From: Protula sp. h YS-2021
Taxonomy: Eukaryota > Annelida > Polychaeta > Sabellida > Serpulidae
DNA: 64,000 nucleotides
NCBI GenBank assembly: GCA_949752745.1
Contig: OX457034.1
Location: 3,320,646 to 3,384,645, forward strand
Reading direction: 5' to 3'
Under the pieces are notes generated by a model. It did not search any database, had not been told where the DNA came from, and saw only the letters and a list, made by a program, of their open reading frames with translations. Shown piece after piece: positions 27,256 to 37,552 of this stretch. The position numbers and the translations under genes are program-made. How positions within the stretch are numbered: the stretch's first letter is position 1; each line of letters opens with the position of its first letter.

Positions 27256-28929
27256 CGGCACGCCGTCTCTAGCCCACTGTCTGACCGGCTCGACGAATGG
27301 GAACGACAACTTGAAACGGATAAGGACAAGGTATTTATTCTCAACGGATTACGTAATGGGTTCGATATCGTTAACGTTCGCACGGAAAATATTCAGTGTG
27401 CCGAAGCCCCCAACAGCCGCGTGGCTGAGCGACAATATCGTGATGAAGTAGAGAGCGAAATAAAGAAGGAAAGTGCCCTGGGTCGCTATAAAGTAGTGGT
27501 AGAAAAACCGGCCATTGTCTCCCCGCTCTCCGCCATACCCAAAGAAAACGGTGAAATCAGGCTAATTCACGATTGCTCGCAACCAGAAGGCCTTTCTGTC
27601 AACTCCCACGCCACCTCCGACAAACATGTTTTTACATCCGTGGACATCGCTGCCGATATGGTCAGTAGAAACTCGTTTATGGCAAAAGTGGACCTTAAAT
27701 CAGCTTATCGGCAGGTCCCGCTCAGCGAAGCGTCCCTATGTCTAACGGGCTTAAAGTGGAAATTTAAGGGTAATAAACATCACACATACCTTGTAGATAC
27801 CCGCTTGCCCTTCGGGGCTTCATTAAGCGTTGGTATTTTCCATCGTATTACTCAGAGTGTCTGCCGCATGCTTAAAAAACAAGGTATAAAAGCAATAATT
27901 TGCTACCTCGATGACTTTTTTATTACCGCTGATACATTTGACGACACGCTCAAGGCAATGCAATGCTTGATACGGCTCCTCCGGTCGCTTGGTTTCGCAA
28001 TCAACTGGGAGAAATGCATCTCCCCTACGCGCAGACTAACGTTTCTCGGAGTGACTATCGACTCCACCGACTGCACGCTGTCAATTCCCACGGATAAGCT
28101 ATGCGAAGTCCAAACCCTTCTCTCCCACTACGCAAGTCCCGACAACAGACGGCTCTAAAAACGCGACCTCCAGAGCCTGCTGGGGAAACTGAACTGGGTC
28201 GGACGTGTTGTCAGTGTCATACGTCCGGCCATGCGTCGTCTAATCGTGCTTATGACGTCACTACGTCGCCCTAACCACCGCACCCGTATCACTACGGACA
28301 CTCGCCGAGACTTACTACTGCTTAATGTGCTTTGCGCCTCATTCAACGGTACATCCCGCTTTTCCTCCCAAAGGGATGTGCCCGATCGCGCCTTTCACAT
28401 TGCCACAGACGCAAGCCCGACTGCTGCAGGCGCAGCGGTCGTTTGCCACAATAGAGCCATAGACTGGCTCTATTGCAACTTCGCCACGGATATGCCCGCC
28501 ATCAATGATTGCGACATAAATACGAAAGAACTAGCTGCTGTTCTTTTGGCGCTGCGCCGCTGGGCACCGTTCTGCGCTTCTAAGACGGTTCAACTATATT
28601 CGGATAATAAAGCAACCCTTTATGCCCTTAACCGAGGAAGAATTAGAAACACTATTGCGTCCGATGTTTTATGCGAAATACTAATATTATGCGTTAAGTT
28701 TGACATTAAAATATGTGCCGCCTACGTAAACACGAAACTTAATAAGCTCCCGGATGCCATTTCGCGACTATCCAGCCTTCCACATGCCACGTATGCATTC
28801 GGCCACGTCCCGCTTGCTGACCTCCGGCACCACATGTCATCAATTGCTATGCGTCGTTTGTTCCAGGAGTGGTACGGGAGACACAAATTTTGGACAACGA
28901 AGTGGCCCAATACCGCAGAGCAGCCCTAG
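27256..28929 (+). pseudogene. Ngaro reverse transcriptase-RNase H, copy 2, one nonsense codon
   Basis: The frame is open from directly after the TAG at 27253 (RHAVSSPLSDRLDEWERQLE) to 28929, except for TAA at 28156-28158, where copy 4 reads TCA. The RT has VDLKSAYRQVPL, DTRLPFGASLSVGIF and the catalytic YLDD (27904-27915). RNase H has TDASPTAAGAAVV, NTKELAAVLLAL and LYSDNKATLYALN. The final ~90 residues contain a conserved NKLPDAISR segment near a region of polymerase/recombinase overlap. The last 61 bp overlap the recombinase frame in a different phase. A single substitution separates it from an open gene, so decay is recent. Confidence 0.85.
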
Positions 28930-29855
28930 CAGAAAGCACTCGTGAAACGTACTCGGCTCAGCTGAAGTCTTACCTGGCCTTCTGCCAAGCCTTTAGGATG
29001 CGCCCAGCCCCCGCAGAAACTACGACCGTGCTCCGTTACGCGTGTTTTCTCAGCCGATCCCTGAAACCCCAGTCCGTGAGATGCTATCTCGCTGCAGTTC
29101 GCCTACTCCACTTGGAGCTGGGTTACACGAACCCCATTGAGAATAACCACTTCGTGAAGACGCTATTGAAAGGAATCGACACACAGAAAGGTACGCCACC
29201 CCGACAGAAACTACCGCTCTCGCTGGATATCTTGCAGCGCGTCCGAGGAGTTCTCGACCTCTCGCAACCATTAGAGGCCTGCTTCTGGGCTGCTTGTCTC
29301 ATGGGCTTCTTTACCTTTCTGCGCAAGTCCTCGCTGCTATCCCGTACCCAGACTAGCCACGACTGTAGAACTGACCTCTGCCGTGATGACGTAACGCTGT
29401 GTGCAGATGGCGCCCTAGTTCACGTAAAACGCACCAAAACACTTCGCAACTTTTCACGAGCCCTCGTCATCCCAATCCCAGAGGTAGAGCAGTCTACAGT
29501 ATGCCCCACTGCAGCGTTAAAACCCCACCTCCGCCTTTCGCCCGCACATGGTAAAGCGGCGCTTTTCTCCTACAGAACCCCGGACTCCACCGTCCCTCTC
29601 TCCCACGCAGCGTTCTCGTCGATGCTGAAATGCAAACTGCGTGCTGTTGGGCTAGATGACTCAGCCTACAGCGGCCATAGCCTACGACGAGCCGGGGCTA
29701 CCTTTGCTCTTGCCTGTGGGCTGCCACCGCAAGTGATTAAGAGCCAAGGAGACTGGACATCGGAGTCCTACACGCGATACACTGACGTCCCTCTGAGTCT
29801 ACGCCTGGATTGTGCAAAAACCATGGGATCAAACGTTCAAAACGCCTTGTCCTAA
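28869..29855 (+). CDS. Ngaro tyrosine recombinase, copy 2
   Basis: This 328-codon frame opens at GTG 28869 inside the end of the RNase H frame, so it is probably expressed by frameshift, reinitiation or splicing rather than from its own ATG. It has the catalytic Arg152, His270, Arg273, Trp296 and Tyr304, all present. The N-terminal half (ESTRETYSAQLKSYLAFCQ ... VRCYLAAVRLLHLELG) is the SAM-like core-binding domain. The enzyme would insert circular element DNA. It is intact here, and copies 1 and 3 carry near-identical frames. Confidence 0.88.
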   Translation: MVRETQILDNEVAQYRRAALAESTRETYSAQLKSYLAFCQAFRMRPAPAETTTVLRYACFLSRSLKPQSVRCYLAAVRLLHLELGYTNPIENNHFVKTLLKGIDTQKGTPPRQKLPLSLDILQRVRGVLDLSQPLEACFWAACLMGFFTFLRKSSLLSRTQTSHDCRTDLCRDDVTLCADGALVHVKRTKTLRNFSRALVIPIPEVEQSTVCPTAALKPHLRLSPAHGKAALFSYRTPDSTVPLSHAAFSSMLKCKLRAVGLDDSAYSGHSLRRAGATFALACGLPPQVIKSQGDWTSESYTRYTDVPLSLRLDCAKTMGSNVQNALS

Positions 29856-29888
29856 CTACTACAAGTAACACTTCGTGGTTTGGGTATT

Positions 29889-30024
29889 TGGACAGTTTCT
29901 TAAAGTATGTTTGTTTTATGCATAATGTGTTCAGCAGTCAGGCAATAAACATTTGTACCCAAACCACTCTCTCATTCGTCTTGCCAGCCATAACGGCTAG
30001 AGACTAGAACGCTATAAGTTTTAA
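29889..30024 (+). repeat. Ngaro internal repeat B1
   Basis: This 136-bp sequence is identical in type to B2 (30444-30579). It starts TGGACAGTTTCTTAAAG and ends AAGTTTTAA. It contains CAATAAACATTTG, a possible poly(A) signal. It is fused directly to A2 through the TTAATTAA junction, the arrangement expected for the recombination template in Ngaro elements. Confidence 0.85.
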
Positions 30025-30364
30025 TTAAAAAATAAAGTGTTATTTGATTTTAAAACTCTGGTGATGCGCTGCCCCTTTTCCCCCTTAATCCCCCACGCTA
30101 CTCGACTTGACAGCGACGGAGCGTGCCAGACGGAGATGTAGACAGAGCGTCTCGGCTTACAGCGTGCCGTCATGCAAGGCGGGAGCGAAGCACACACTCA
30201 GTAACTCGGGGGCGGAGCTCGCCCCAGAGTACCTTCTGTCATGCCTGTGTTCTATTGGCCGTTGAGTCGTGCAGGGATTAAGTCGGACGGTACATAACAA
30301 GGCTCTTCCAAGCTTCCCCTCACAAATGCAAAGCAAGCACTGGTCAAGCAAGCGCTTCCAGAGA
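30023..30364 (+). repeat. Ngaro internal repeat A2
   Basis: Copy of A1, differing at only a few positions. Followed by a 79-bp unique spacer (30365-30443) with a C/T-rich run (CCCCCTTCCCCTTCC) before B2. Confidence 0.85.
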
Positions 30365-30443
30365 CCCACCTCCATCCCCCTTCCCCTTCCCTGTTTAATT
30401 GTTTACAAGTACAGTTTTATGTTGAATATGTTAGTCTGGTTAG

Positions 30444-30579
30444 TGGACAGTTTCTTAAAGTATGTTTGTTTTATGCATAATGTGTTCAGCAGTCAGGCAA
30501 TAAACATTTGTACCCAAACCACTCTCTCATTCGTCTTGCCAGCCATAACGGCTAGAGACTAGAACGCTATAAGTTTTAA
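30444..30579 (+). repeat. Ngaro terminal repeat B2
   Basis: Right terminus of the element, ending AAGTTTTAA at 30579 before satellite AGGCAAGAAAAG. It matches B1 and the isolated fragment at 12764-12899. Confidence 0.85.
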
Positions 30580-31182
30580 AGGCAAGAAAAGAACAGAAAG
30601 CAGGATGAAATGTAAGAAATCAAGAGGAAATAGGCCGCAAACGTCCTTCTGGAAGAGAAAATAGGCGAGAAAAGGCAAGAAAAGAAGAGAAAACAGGTCG
30701 AAAAGTAAGAAATCTGGGAAAATATGCCTGAAACGATCTTCAGGAAGAGAAAATAGACGAGAAAACACAAGAAGAGACGAGAAAACAGCATGAAATGTAA
30801 GAAATCAAAGTGAAATAGGCCGGAAATGTTCTTTTGGAAGAGGAAATAATCGAGAAAAGACCAGAAAGAAAGAGAAAAGGAGACGAAATCTAAGAAATAG
30901 GTTGAAAATAGTCCGAAAACGAATTTCAGGAAGAGAAAATAGGCGAGAAAAAGCAAGAAAAGAAAAGAAAGCAGGAAGAAATGTAAGAAATCAAGAGGAA
31001 ATAGGCTGCAAACGTCCTTCCGGAAAAGAAAATAGGCGAGAAAAAGCAAGAAAAGAAGAAAAAAACTGGTCGAAAAGTAAGAAATCAGGAATAATATGCC
31101 TGAAAGATCTTCAAGAAGAGGAAACAAACGAGAAAACACACGAAAAGACGAGAAAACAGCATGAAATGTAAGAAATCAAAAT
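30580..31182 (+). repeat. satellite array C, short block between two Ngaro copies
   Basis: About 600 bp, six to seven ~93-bp monomers, same orientation as the other arrays. It separates the plus-strand Ngaro copy 2 from the minus-strand copy 3, so the two elements face each other tail to tail across it. Confidence 0.9.
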
Positions 31183-31906
31183 TTAAAACTTATAGCGTTC
31201 TAGTCTCTAGCCGTTATGGCTGGCAAGACGAATGAGAGAGTGGTTTGGGTACAAATGTTTATTGCCTGACTGCTGAACACATTATGCATAAAACAAACAT
31301 ACTTTAAGAAACTGTCCACTAACCAGACTAACATATTCAACATAAAACTGTACTTGTAAACAATTAAACAGGGAAGGGGAAGGGGGATGGAGGTGGGTCT
31401 CTGGAAGCGCTTGCTTGACCAGTGCTTGCTTTGCATTTGTGAGGGGAAGCTTGGAAGAGCCTTGTTATGTACCGTCCGACTTAATCCCTGCACGACTCAA
31501 CGGCCAATAGAACACAGGCAAGACAGAAGGTACTCTGGGGCGAGCTCCGCCCCCGAGTTACTGAGTGTGTGCTTCGCTCCCGCCTTGCATGACGGCACGC
31601 TGTAAGCCGAGACGCTCTGTCTACATCTCCGTCTGGCACGCTCCGTCGCTGTCAAGTCGAGTAGCGTGGGGGATTAAGGGGGAAAAGGGGCAGCGCATCA
31701 CCAGAGTTTTAAAATCAAATAACACTTTATTTTTTAATTAAAACTTATAGCGTTCTAGTCTCTAGCCGTTATGGCTGGCAAGACGAATGAGAGAGTGGTT
31801 TGGGTACAAATGTTTATTGCCTGACTGCTGAACACATTATGCATAAAACAAACATACTTTAAGAAACTGTCCAAATACCCAAACCACGAAGTGTTACTTG
31901 TAGTAG

Positions 31907-32893
31907 TTAGGACAAGGCGTTTTGAACGTTTGATCCCATGGTTTTTGCACAATCCAGGCGTAGACTCAGAGGGACGTCAGTGTATCGCGTGTAGGACTCC
32001 GATGTCCAGTCTCCTTGGCTCTTAATCACTTGCGGTGGCAGCCCACAGGCAAGAGCAAAGGTAGCCCCGGCTCGTCGTAGGCTATGGCCGCTGTAGGCTG
32101 AGTCATCTAGCCCAACAGCACGCAGTTTGCATTTCAGCATCGACGAGAACGCTGCGTGGGAGAGAGGGACGGTGGAGTCCGGGGTTCTGTAGGAGAAAAG
32201 CGCCGCTTTACCATGTGCGGGCGAAAGGCGGAGGTGGTGTTTTAACGCTGCAGTGGGGCATACTGTAGACTGCTCTACCTCTGGGATTGGGATGACGAGG
32301 GCTCGTGAAAAGTTGCGAAGTGTTTTGGTGCGTTTTACGTGAACTAGGGCGCCATCTGCACACAGCGTTACGTCATCACGGCAGAGGTCAGTTCTACAGT
32401 CGTGGCTAGTCTGGGTACGGGATAGCAGCGAGGACTTGCGCAGAAAGGTAAAGAAGCCCATGAGACAAGCAGCCCAGAAGCAGGCCTCTAATGGTTGCGA
32501 GAGGTCGAGAACTCCTCGGACGCGCTGCAAGATATCCAGCGAGAGCGGTAGTTTCTGTCGGGGTGGCGTACCTTTCTGCGTGTCGATTCCTTTCAATAGC
32601 GTCTTCACGAAGTGGTTATTCTCAATGGGGTTCGTGTAACCCAGCTCCAAGTGGAGTAGGCGAACTGCAGCGAGATAGCATCTCACGGACTGGGGTTTCA
32701 GGGATCGGCTGAGAAAACACGCGTAACGGAGCACGGTCGTAGTTTCTGCGGGGGCTGGGCGCATCCTAAAGGCTTGGCAGAAGGCCAGGTAAGACTTCAG
32801 CTGAGCCGAGTACGTTTCACGAGTGCTTTCTGCTAGGGCTGCTCTGCGGTATTGGGCCACTTCGTTGTCCAAAATTTGTGTCTCCCGTACCAC
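31907..32893 (-). CDS. Ngaro tyrosine recombinase, copy 3
   Basis: Intact 328-codon frame with the same catalytic set as copy 2 (Arg152, His270, Arg273, Trp296, Tyr304). A visible difference from copies 1 and 2 is a Pro-to-His change in TAALKHHLRLSP, shared with copy 4's DNA (GGTGGTGTTTT context). That links copies 3 and 4. The frame begins at GTG within the RNase H frame. Confidence 0.85.
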   Translation of the reverse strand: MVRETQILDNEVAQYRRAALAESTRETYSAQLKSYLAFCQAFRMRPAPAETTTVLRYACFLSRSLKPQSVRCYLAAVRLLHLELGYTNPIENNHFVKTLLKGIDTQKGTPPRQKLPLSLDILQRVRGVLDLSQPLEACFWAACLMGFFTFLRKSSLLSRTQTSHDCRTDLCRDDVTLCADGALVHVKRTKTLRNFSRALVIPIPEVEQSTVCPTAALKHHLRLSPAHGKAALFSYRTPDSTVPLSHAAFSSMLKCKLRAVGLDDSAYSGHSLRRAGATFALACGLPPQVIKSQGDWTSESYTRYTDVPLSLRLDCAKTMGSNVQNALS

Positions 32894-33562
32894 TCCTGGA
32901 ACAAACGACGCATAGCAATTGGTGACATGTGGTGCCGGAGGTCAGCGAGCGGGACGTGGCCGAATGCATACGTGGCATGTGGAAGGCTGGATAGTCGCGA
33001 AATGGCATCCGGGAGCTTATTAAGTTTCGTGTTTACGTAGGCGGCACATATTTTAATGTCAAACTTAACGCATAATATTAGTATTTCGCATAAAACATCG
33101 GACGCAATAGTGTTTCTAATTCTTCCTCGGTTAAGGGCATAAAGGGTTGCTTTATTATCCGAATATAGTTGAACCGTCTTAGAAGCGCAGAACGGTGCCC
33201 AGCGGCGCAGCGCCAAAAGAACAGCAGCTAGTTCTTTCGTATTTATGTCGCAATCATTGATGGCGGGCATATCCGTGGCGAAGTTGCAATAGAGCCAGTC
33301 TATGGCTCTATTGTGGCAAACGACCGCTGCGCCTGCAGCAGTCGGGCTTGCGTCTGTGGCAATGTGAAAGGCGCGATCGGGCACATCCCTTTGGGAGGAA
33401 AAGCGAGATGTACCGTTGAATGAGGCGCAAAGCACATTAAGCAGTAGTAAGTCTCGGCGAGTGTCCGTAGTGATACGGGTGCGGTGGTTAGGGCGACGTA
33501 GTGACGTCATAAGCACGATTAGACGACGCATGGCCGGACGTATGACACTGACAACACGTCCG
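32833..33562 (-). pseudogene. Ngaro RNase H, truncated, copy 3
   Basis: It retains TDASPTAAGAAVV, NTKELAAVLLAL, SDNKATLYALN and the C-terminal region, all open to the stop. RT is missing beyond the shared truncation point at 33562. Confidence 0.85.
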
Positions 33563-36500
33563 GAAATCAAGAGGAAATAGTCTGCAAACGTCCTTCCGGA
33601 AAAGAAAATAGGCGAGAAAAAGCAAGAAAAGAAGAAAAAAACTGGTGGAAAAGTAAGAAATCAGGGAAAATATGCCTGAAAGATCTTTAGGAAGAGGAAA
33701 CAAACGAGAAAACACACGAAAAGACGAGAAAACAGCATTAAATGTAAGAAATCAAAATGAAATAAGCCGGAAATGTTCTTCTGTAACAGGAAATAATAAA
33801 GAAAAGAGAAGAAAGAAAGAGAAAAGGGGAGGAAATCTAAGAAATAGGTTTGAAAATAGTCCGGAAACGAATTTCAGGAAAAGAAAATAGGCGAGAAAAG
33901 GCAAGAAAAGAACAGAAAGCAGGATGAAATGTAAGAAATCAAGACGAAATAGGCCGGAAATGTTCTTCTGGAAGAGAAAATAGGCGAGAAAAGGCAAGAA
34001 AAGAAGAGAAAACAGGTCGAAAAGTAAGAAATCTGGGAAAATATGCCTGAAACGATCTTCAAGAAGAGAAAATAGACGAGAAAACACAAGAAGAGACGAG
34101 AAAACAGCATGAAATGTAAGAAATCAAAATGAAATAAGCCGGAAATGTTCTTCTGTAACATTAAATAATCGAGAAAAGAGAAGAAAGAAAGAGAAAAGGG
34201 GAGGAAATCTAAGAAATAGGTTTGAAAATAGTCCGGAAACGAATTTCAGGAAGAGCAAATAGGCGAGAAAAGGCAAGAAAAGAAGAGAAAACAGGAGGCA
34301 AACTGAGAAATCAGGAAAAATACGCTGAGAACGATCTGGTGGAAGTGAAAATTGGTGACAAAAGACAAGAAAAGAAGAGAAAAGGGATGAAATCAAAGAA
34401 ATCAAGAGGAAATAGGCCGGAAACGATCTTCAGGAAAAGAAAACAGGCTAGAAAGAAAAAGAAAAGAAGTTAAAATTGGATGAAATGTAAGAAATCAAGA
34501 GGAAGTAGGCCGGAAACGCTCTTCTGGAAGAGAAAATAGTCGAGAACACACAAGATGAGAAAAGTAAACAGGATAAAATCTAAGAAATATGGAGAAAATA
34601 AGTCGGAAACGAATTTGAGAAAGAAAAAATAGGCGACAAAAGTCAAGAAAAGAAGAGAAAACAGGTGGAAATCTGAGAAATCAGGAAAAATAGGCTGGAA
34701 GCGATCTGGTGGAAGATAAAATTGGCGAGAAAAGAGAAGAAAAGAAGAGAAAATTGGACGAAATGTAAGAATTCAAGAGGAAATGGGCCGGAAACGATCT
34801 TCAGGAAGAGAAAATAGCCGAGAACACACAAGATGAGAAGAGTAAACAGGATGAAATGTAAGAAATATGGAGAAAATAAGTTGGAAACGAATTTGAGGAA
34901 GATAAAATAGGCGAGAAAATGCAAGAAAAGAACAGAAAGCAGGATGAAATGTAAGAAATCAAGAGGAAATAGGCCGCAAACGTCCTTCTGGAAGAAAAAA
35001 TAGGCGAGAAAAGGCAAGAAAAGAAGAGAAAACAGGTCGAAAAGTAAGAAATCTGGGAAAATATGCCTGAAACGATTTTCAGGAAGAGAAAATAGACGAG
35101 AAAACACAAGAAGAGACGAGAAAACAGCATGAAATGTAAGAAATCAAAATGAAATAGGCCGGAAATGTTCTTTTGGAAGAGGAAATAATCGAGAAAAGAC
35201 CAGAAAGAAGAGAAAAGGAGACGAAATCTAAGAAATAGGTTGAAAATAGTCCGGAAATGAATTTCAGGAAGAGAAAATTGGCGAGAAAAGGCAAGAAAAA
35301 AAAAGAAAGCAGGAAAAAATGTAAGAAATCAAGAGAAAATAGGCCGGAAATGTTCTTCTGGAAGAGAAAATAGGCGAGAAAAGAGAAGAAAGAAAGAGAA
35401 AAGGGGAGGAAATCTAAGAAATAGGTTTGAAAATAGTCCGGAAACGAATTTCAGGAAGAGTACTTTCTCTTTTCCGACGAGAAAAGGCAAGAAAAGAAGA
35501 GAAAACAGGAGGCAAACTGAGAAATCAGGAAAAATACGCTGAGAACGATCTGGTGGAAGTGAAAATTGGTGACAAAAGACAAGAAAAGAAGAGAAAAGGG
35601 ATGAAATCAAAGAAATCAAGAGGAAATAGGCCGGAAACGATCTTCAGGAAAAGAAAACAGGCTAGAAAGAAAAAGAAAAGAAGTTAAAATTGGATGAAAT
35701 GTAAGAAATCAAGAGGAAGTAGGCCGGAAACGCTCTTCTGGAAGCGAAAATAGTCGAGAACACACAAGATGAGAAAAGTAAACAGGATGAAATCTAAGAA
35801 ATATGGAGAAAATAAGTCGGAAACGAATTTGAGAAAGAAAAATTAGGCGAGAAAAGGCAAGAAAAGAACAGAAAGCAGGATGAAATGTAAGAAATCAAGA
35901 GGAAATAGGCCGCAAAGGTCCTTCTGGAAGAGAAAATAGGCGAAAAAAGACAAGAAAAGAAGAGAAATGGGGATGAGATCTAAGAAATCCAGAGGAAATA
36001 GGTCGGAAACGATCTTTAGAAAGAGAAAATAGGCGAGAAAAGGCAAGAAAAGAAGAGAAAACAGGTGGAAATCTGAGAAATCAGGAAAAATAGGCTGGAA
36101 GCGATCTGGTGGAAGATAAAATTGGCGAGAACAGAGAAGAAAAGAAGAGAAAATTGGATAAAATGTAAGAATTCAAGAGGAAATTGGCCGGAAACGATCT
36201 TCAGGTAGAGAAAATAGCCGAGAACACACAAGATGAGAAGAGTAAACAGGATGAAATGTAAGAAATATGGAGAAAATAGGTTGGAAACGAATTTGAGGAA
36301 GATAAAATAGGCGAGAAAAGGCAAGAAAAGAACAGAAAGCAGGATGAAATGTAAGAAATCAAGAGGAAATAGGCCGCAAACGTCCTTCTGGAAGAGAAAA
36401 TAGGCGAGAAAAGGCAAGAAAAGAAGAGAAAACAGGTCGAAAAGTAAGAAATCTGGGAAAATATGCCTGAAACGATCTTCAGGAAGAGAAAATAGACGAG

Positions 36501-36828
36501 AAAACACAAGAAGAGACGAGAAAACAGCATGAAATGTAAGAAATCAAAATGAAATAGGCCGGAAATGTTCTTTTGGAAGAGGAAATAATCGAGAAAAGAC
36601 CAGAAAGAAAGAGAAAAGGAGACGAAATCTAAGAAATAGGTTGAAAATAGTCCGGAAACGAATTTCAGGAAGAGAAAATAGGCGAGAAAAAGCAAGAAAA
36701 GAAGAAAAAAACTGGTCGAAAAGTAAGAAATCAGGAATAATATGCCTGAAAGATCTTTAGGAAGAGGAAACAAACGAGAAAACACACGAAAAGACGAGAA
36801 AACAGCATGAAATGTAAGAAATCAAAAT
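33563..36828 (+). repeat. satellite array D
   Basis: ~93-bp monomers in the same orientation. The array contains a fourth, further-mutated copy of the CTTTCTCTTTTCC replacement variant at 35461-35479 (TACTTTCTCTTTTCCGACGAG), tying this block to array B. Its right-hand end (GGAATAATATGCCTG, then ...AAATCAAAAT) duplicates the sequence left of copy 3. Confidence 0.9.
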
Positions 36829-37552
36829 TTAAAACTTATAGCGTTCTAGTCTCTAGCCGTTATGGCTGGCAAGACGAATGAGAGAGTGGTTTGGGTACAA
36901 ATGTTTATTGCCTGACTGCTGAACACATTATGCATAAAACAAACATACTTTAAGAAACTGTCCACTAACCAGACTAACATATTCAACATAAAACTGTACT
37001 TGTAAACAATTAAACAGGGAAGGGGAAGGGGGATGGAGGTGGGTCTCTGGAAGCGCTTGCTTGACCAGTGCTTGCTTTGCATTTGTGAGGGGAAGCTTGG
37101 AAGAGCCTTGTTATGTACCGTCCGACTTAATCCCTGCACGACTCAACGGCCAATAGAACACAGGCATGACAGAAGGTGCTCTGGGGCGAGCTCCGCCCCC
37201 GAGTTACTGAGTGTGTGCTTCGCTCCCGCCTTGCATGACGGCACGCTGTAAGCCGAGACACTCTGTCTACATCTCCGTCTGGCACGCTCCGTCGCTGTCA
37301 AGTCGAGTAGCGTGGGGGATTAAGGGGGAAAAGGGGCAGCGCATCACCAGAGTTTTAAAATCAAATAACACTTTATTTTTTAATTAAAACTTATAGCGTT
37401 CTAGTCTCTAGCCGTTATGGCTGGCAAGACGAATGAGAGAGTGGTTTGGGTACAAATGTTTATTGCCTGACTGCTGAACACATTATGCATAAAACAAACA
37501 TACTTTAAGAAACTGTCCAAATACCCAAACCACGAAGTGTTACTTGTAGTAG

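Larger units (their letters stand above)
25405..30579 (+). mobile_element. Ngaro copy 2, structurally complete
   Basis: This ~5.17-kb element on the plus strand has the diagnostic Ngaro split direct repeats: A1 (25405-25746), genes, then B1 (29889-30024) fused to A2 (30023-30364), a 79-bp spacer, and B2 (30444-30579). Genes are gag, RT-RNase H and tyrosine recombinase. No DDE or classical retroviral integrase and no methylase domain are seen. The flanks ...GATAAAATAGGCGAGAAA and AGGCAAGAAAAGAACAG together make one uninterrupted satellite monomer, so it inserted without a clear target-site duplication. Two in-frame stops in gag-pol (27223, 28156) beyond the conserved TAG make it non-autonomous as read. 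Confidence 0.93.
31183..33562 (-). mobile_element. Ngaro copy 3, 5'-truncated
   Basis: Same layout as copy 1: B2, A2, B1, recombinase, RNase H, then a break at ...CACGTCCG (33562) followed by satellite GAAATCAAGAGG. The 5' break is base-identical to copy 1. The 3' junction (satellite ...AAATCAAAAT then TTAAAACTT) is identical to that of the composite copy at 36829 and differs from copy 1. It therefore combines junctions of two other insertions. Confidence 0.9.

Noticed and set aside
25405..30579. DIRS-type (inverted terminal repeats, methylase) or Crypton identity for the tyrosine-recombinase elements
   Set aside because: Repeats are direct and split (A1, B1A2, B2), RT and RNase H are present, and no methylase domain is seen between RNase H and recombinase, so Ngaro-type fits better.
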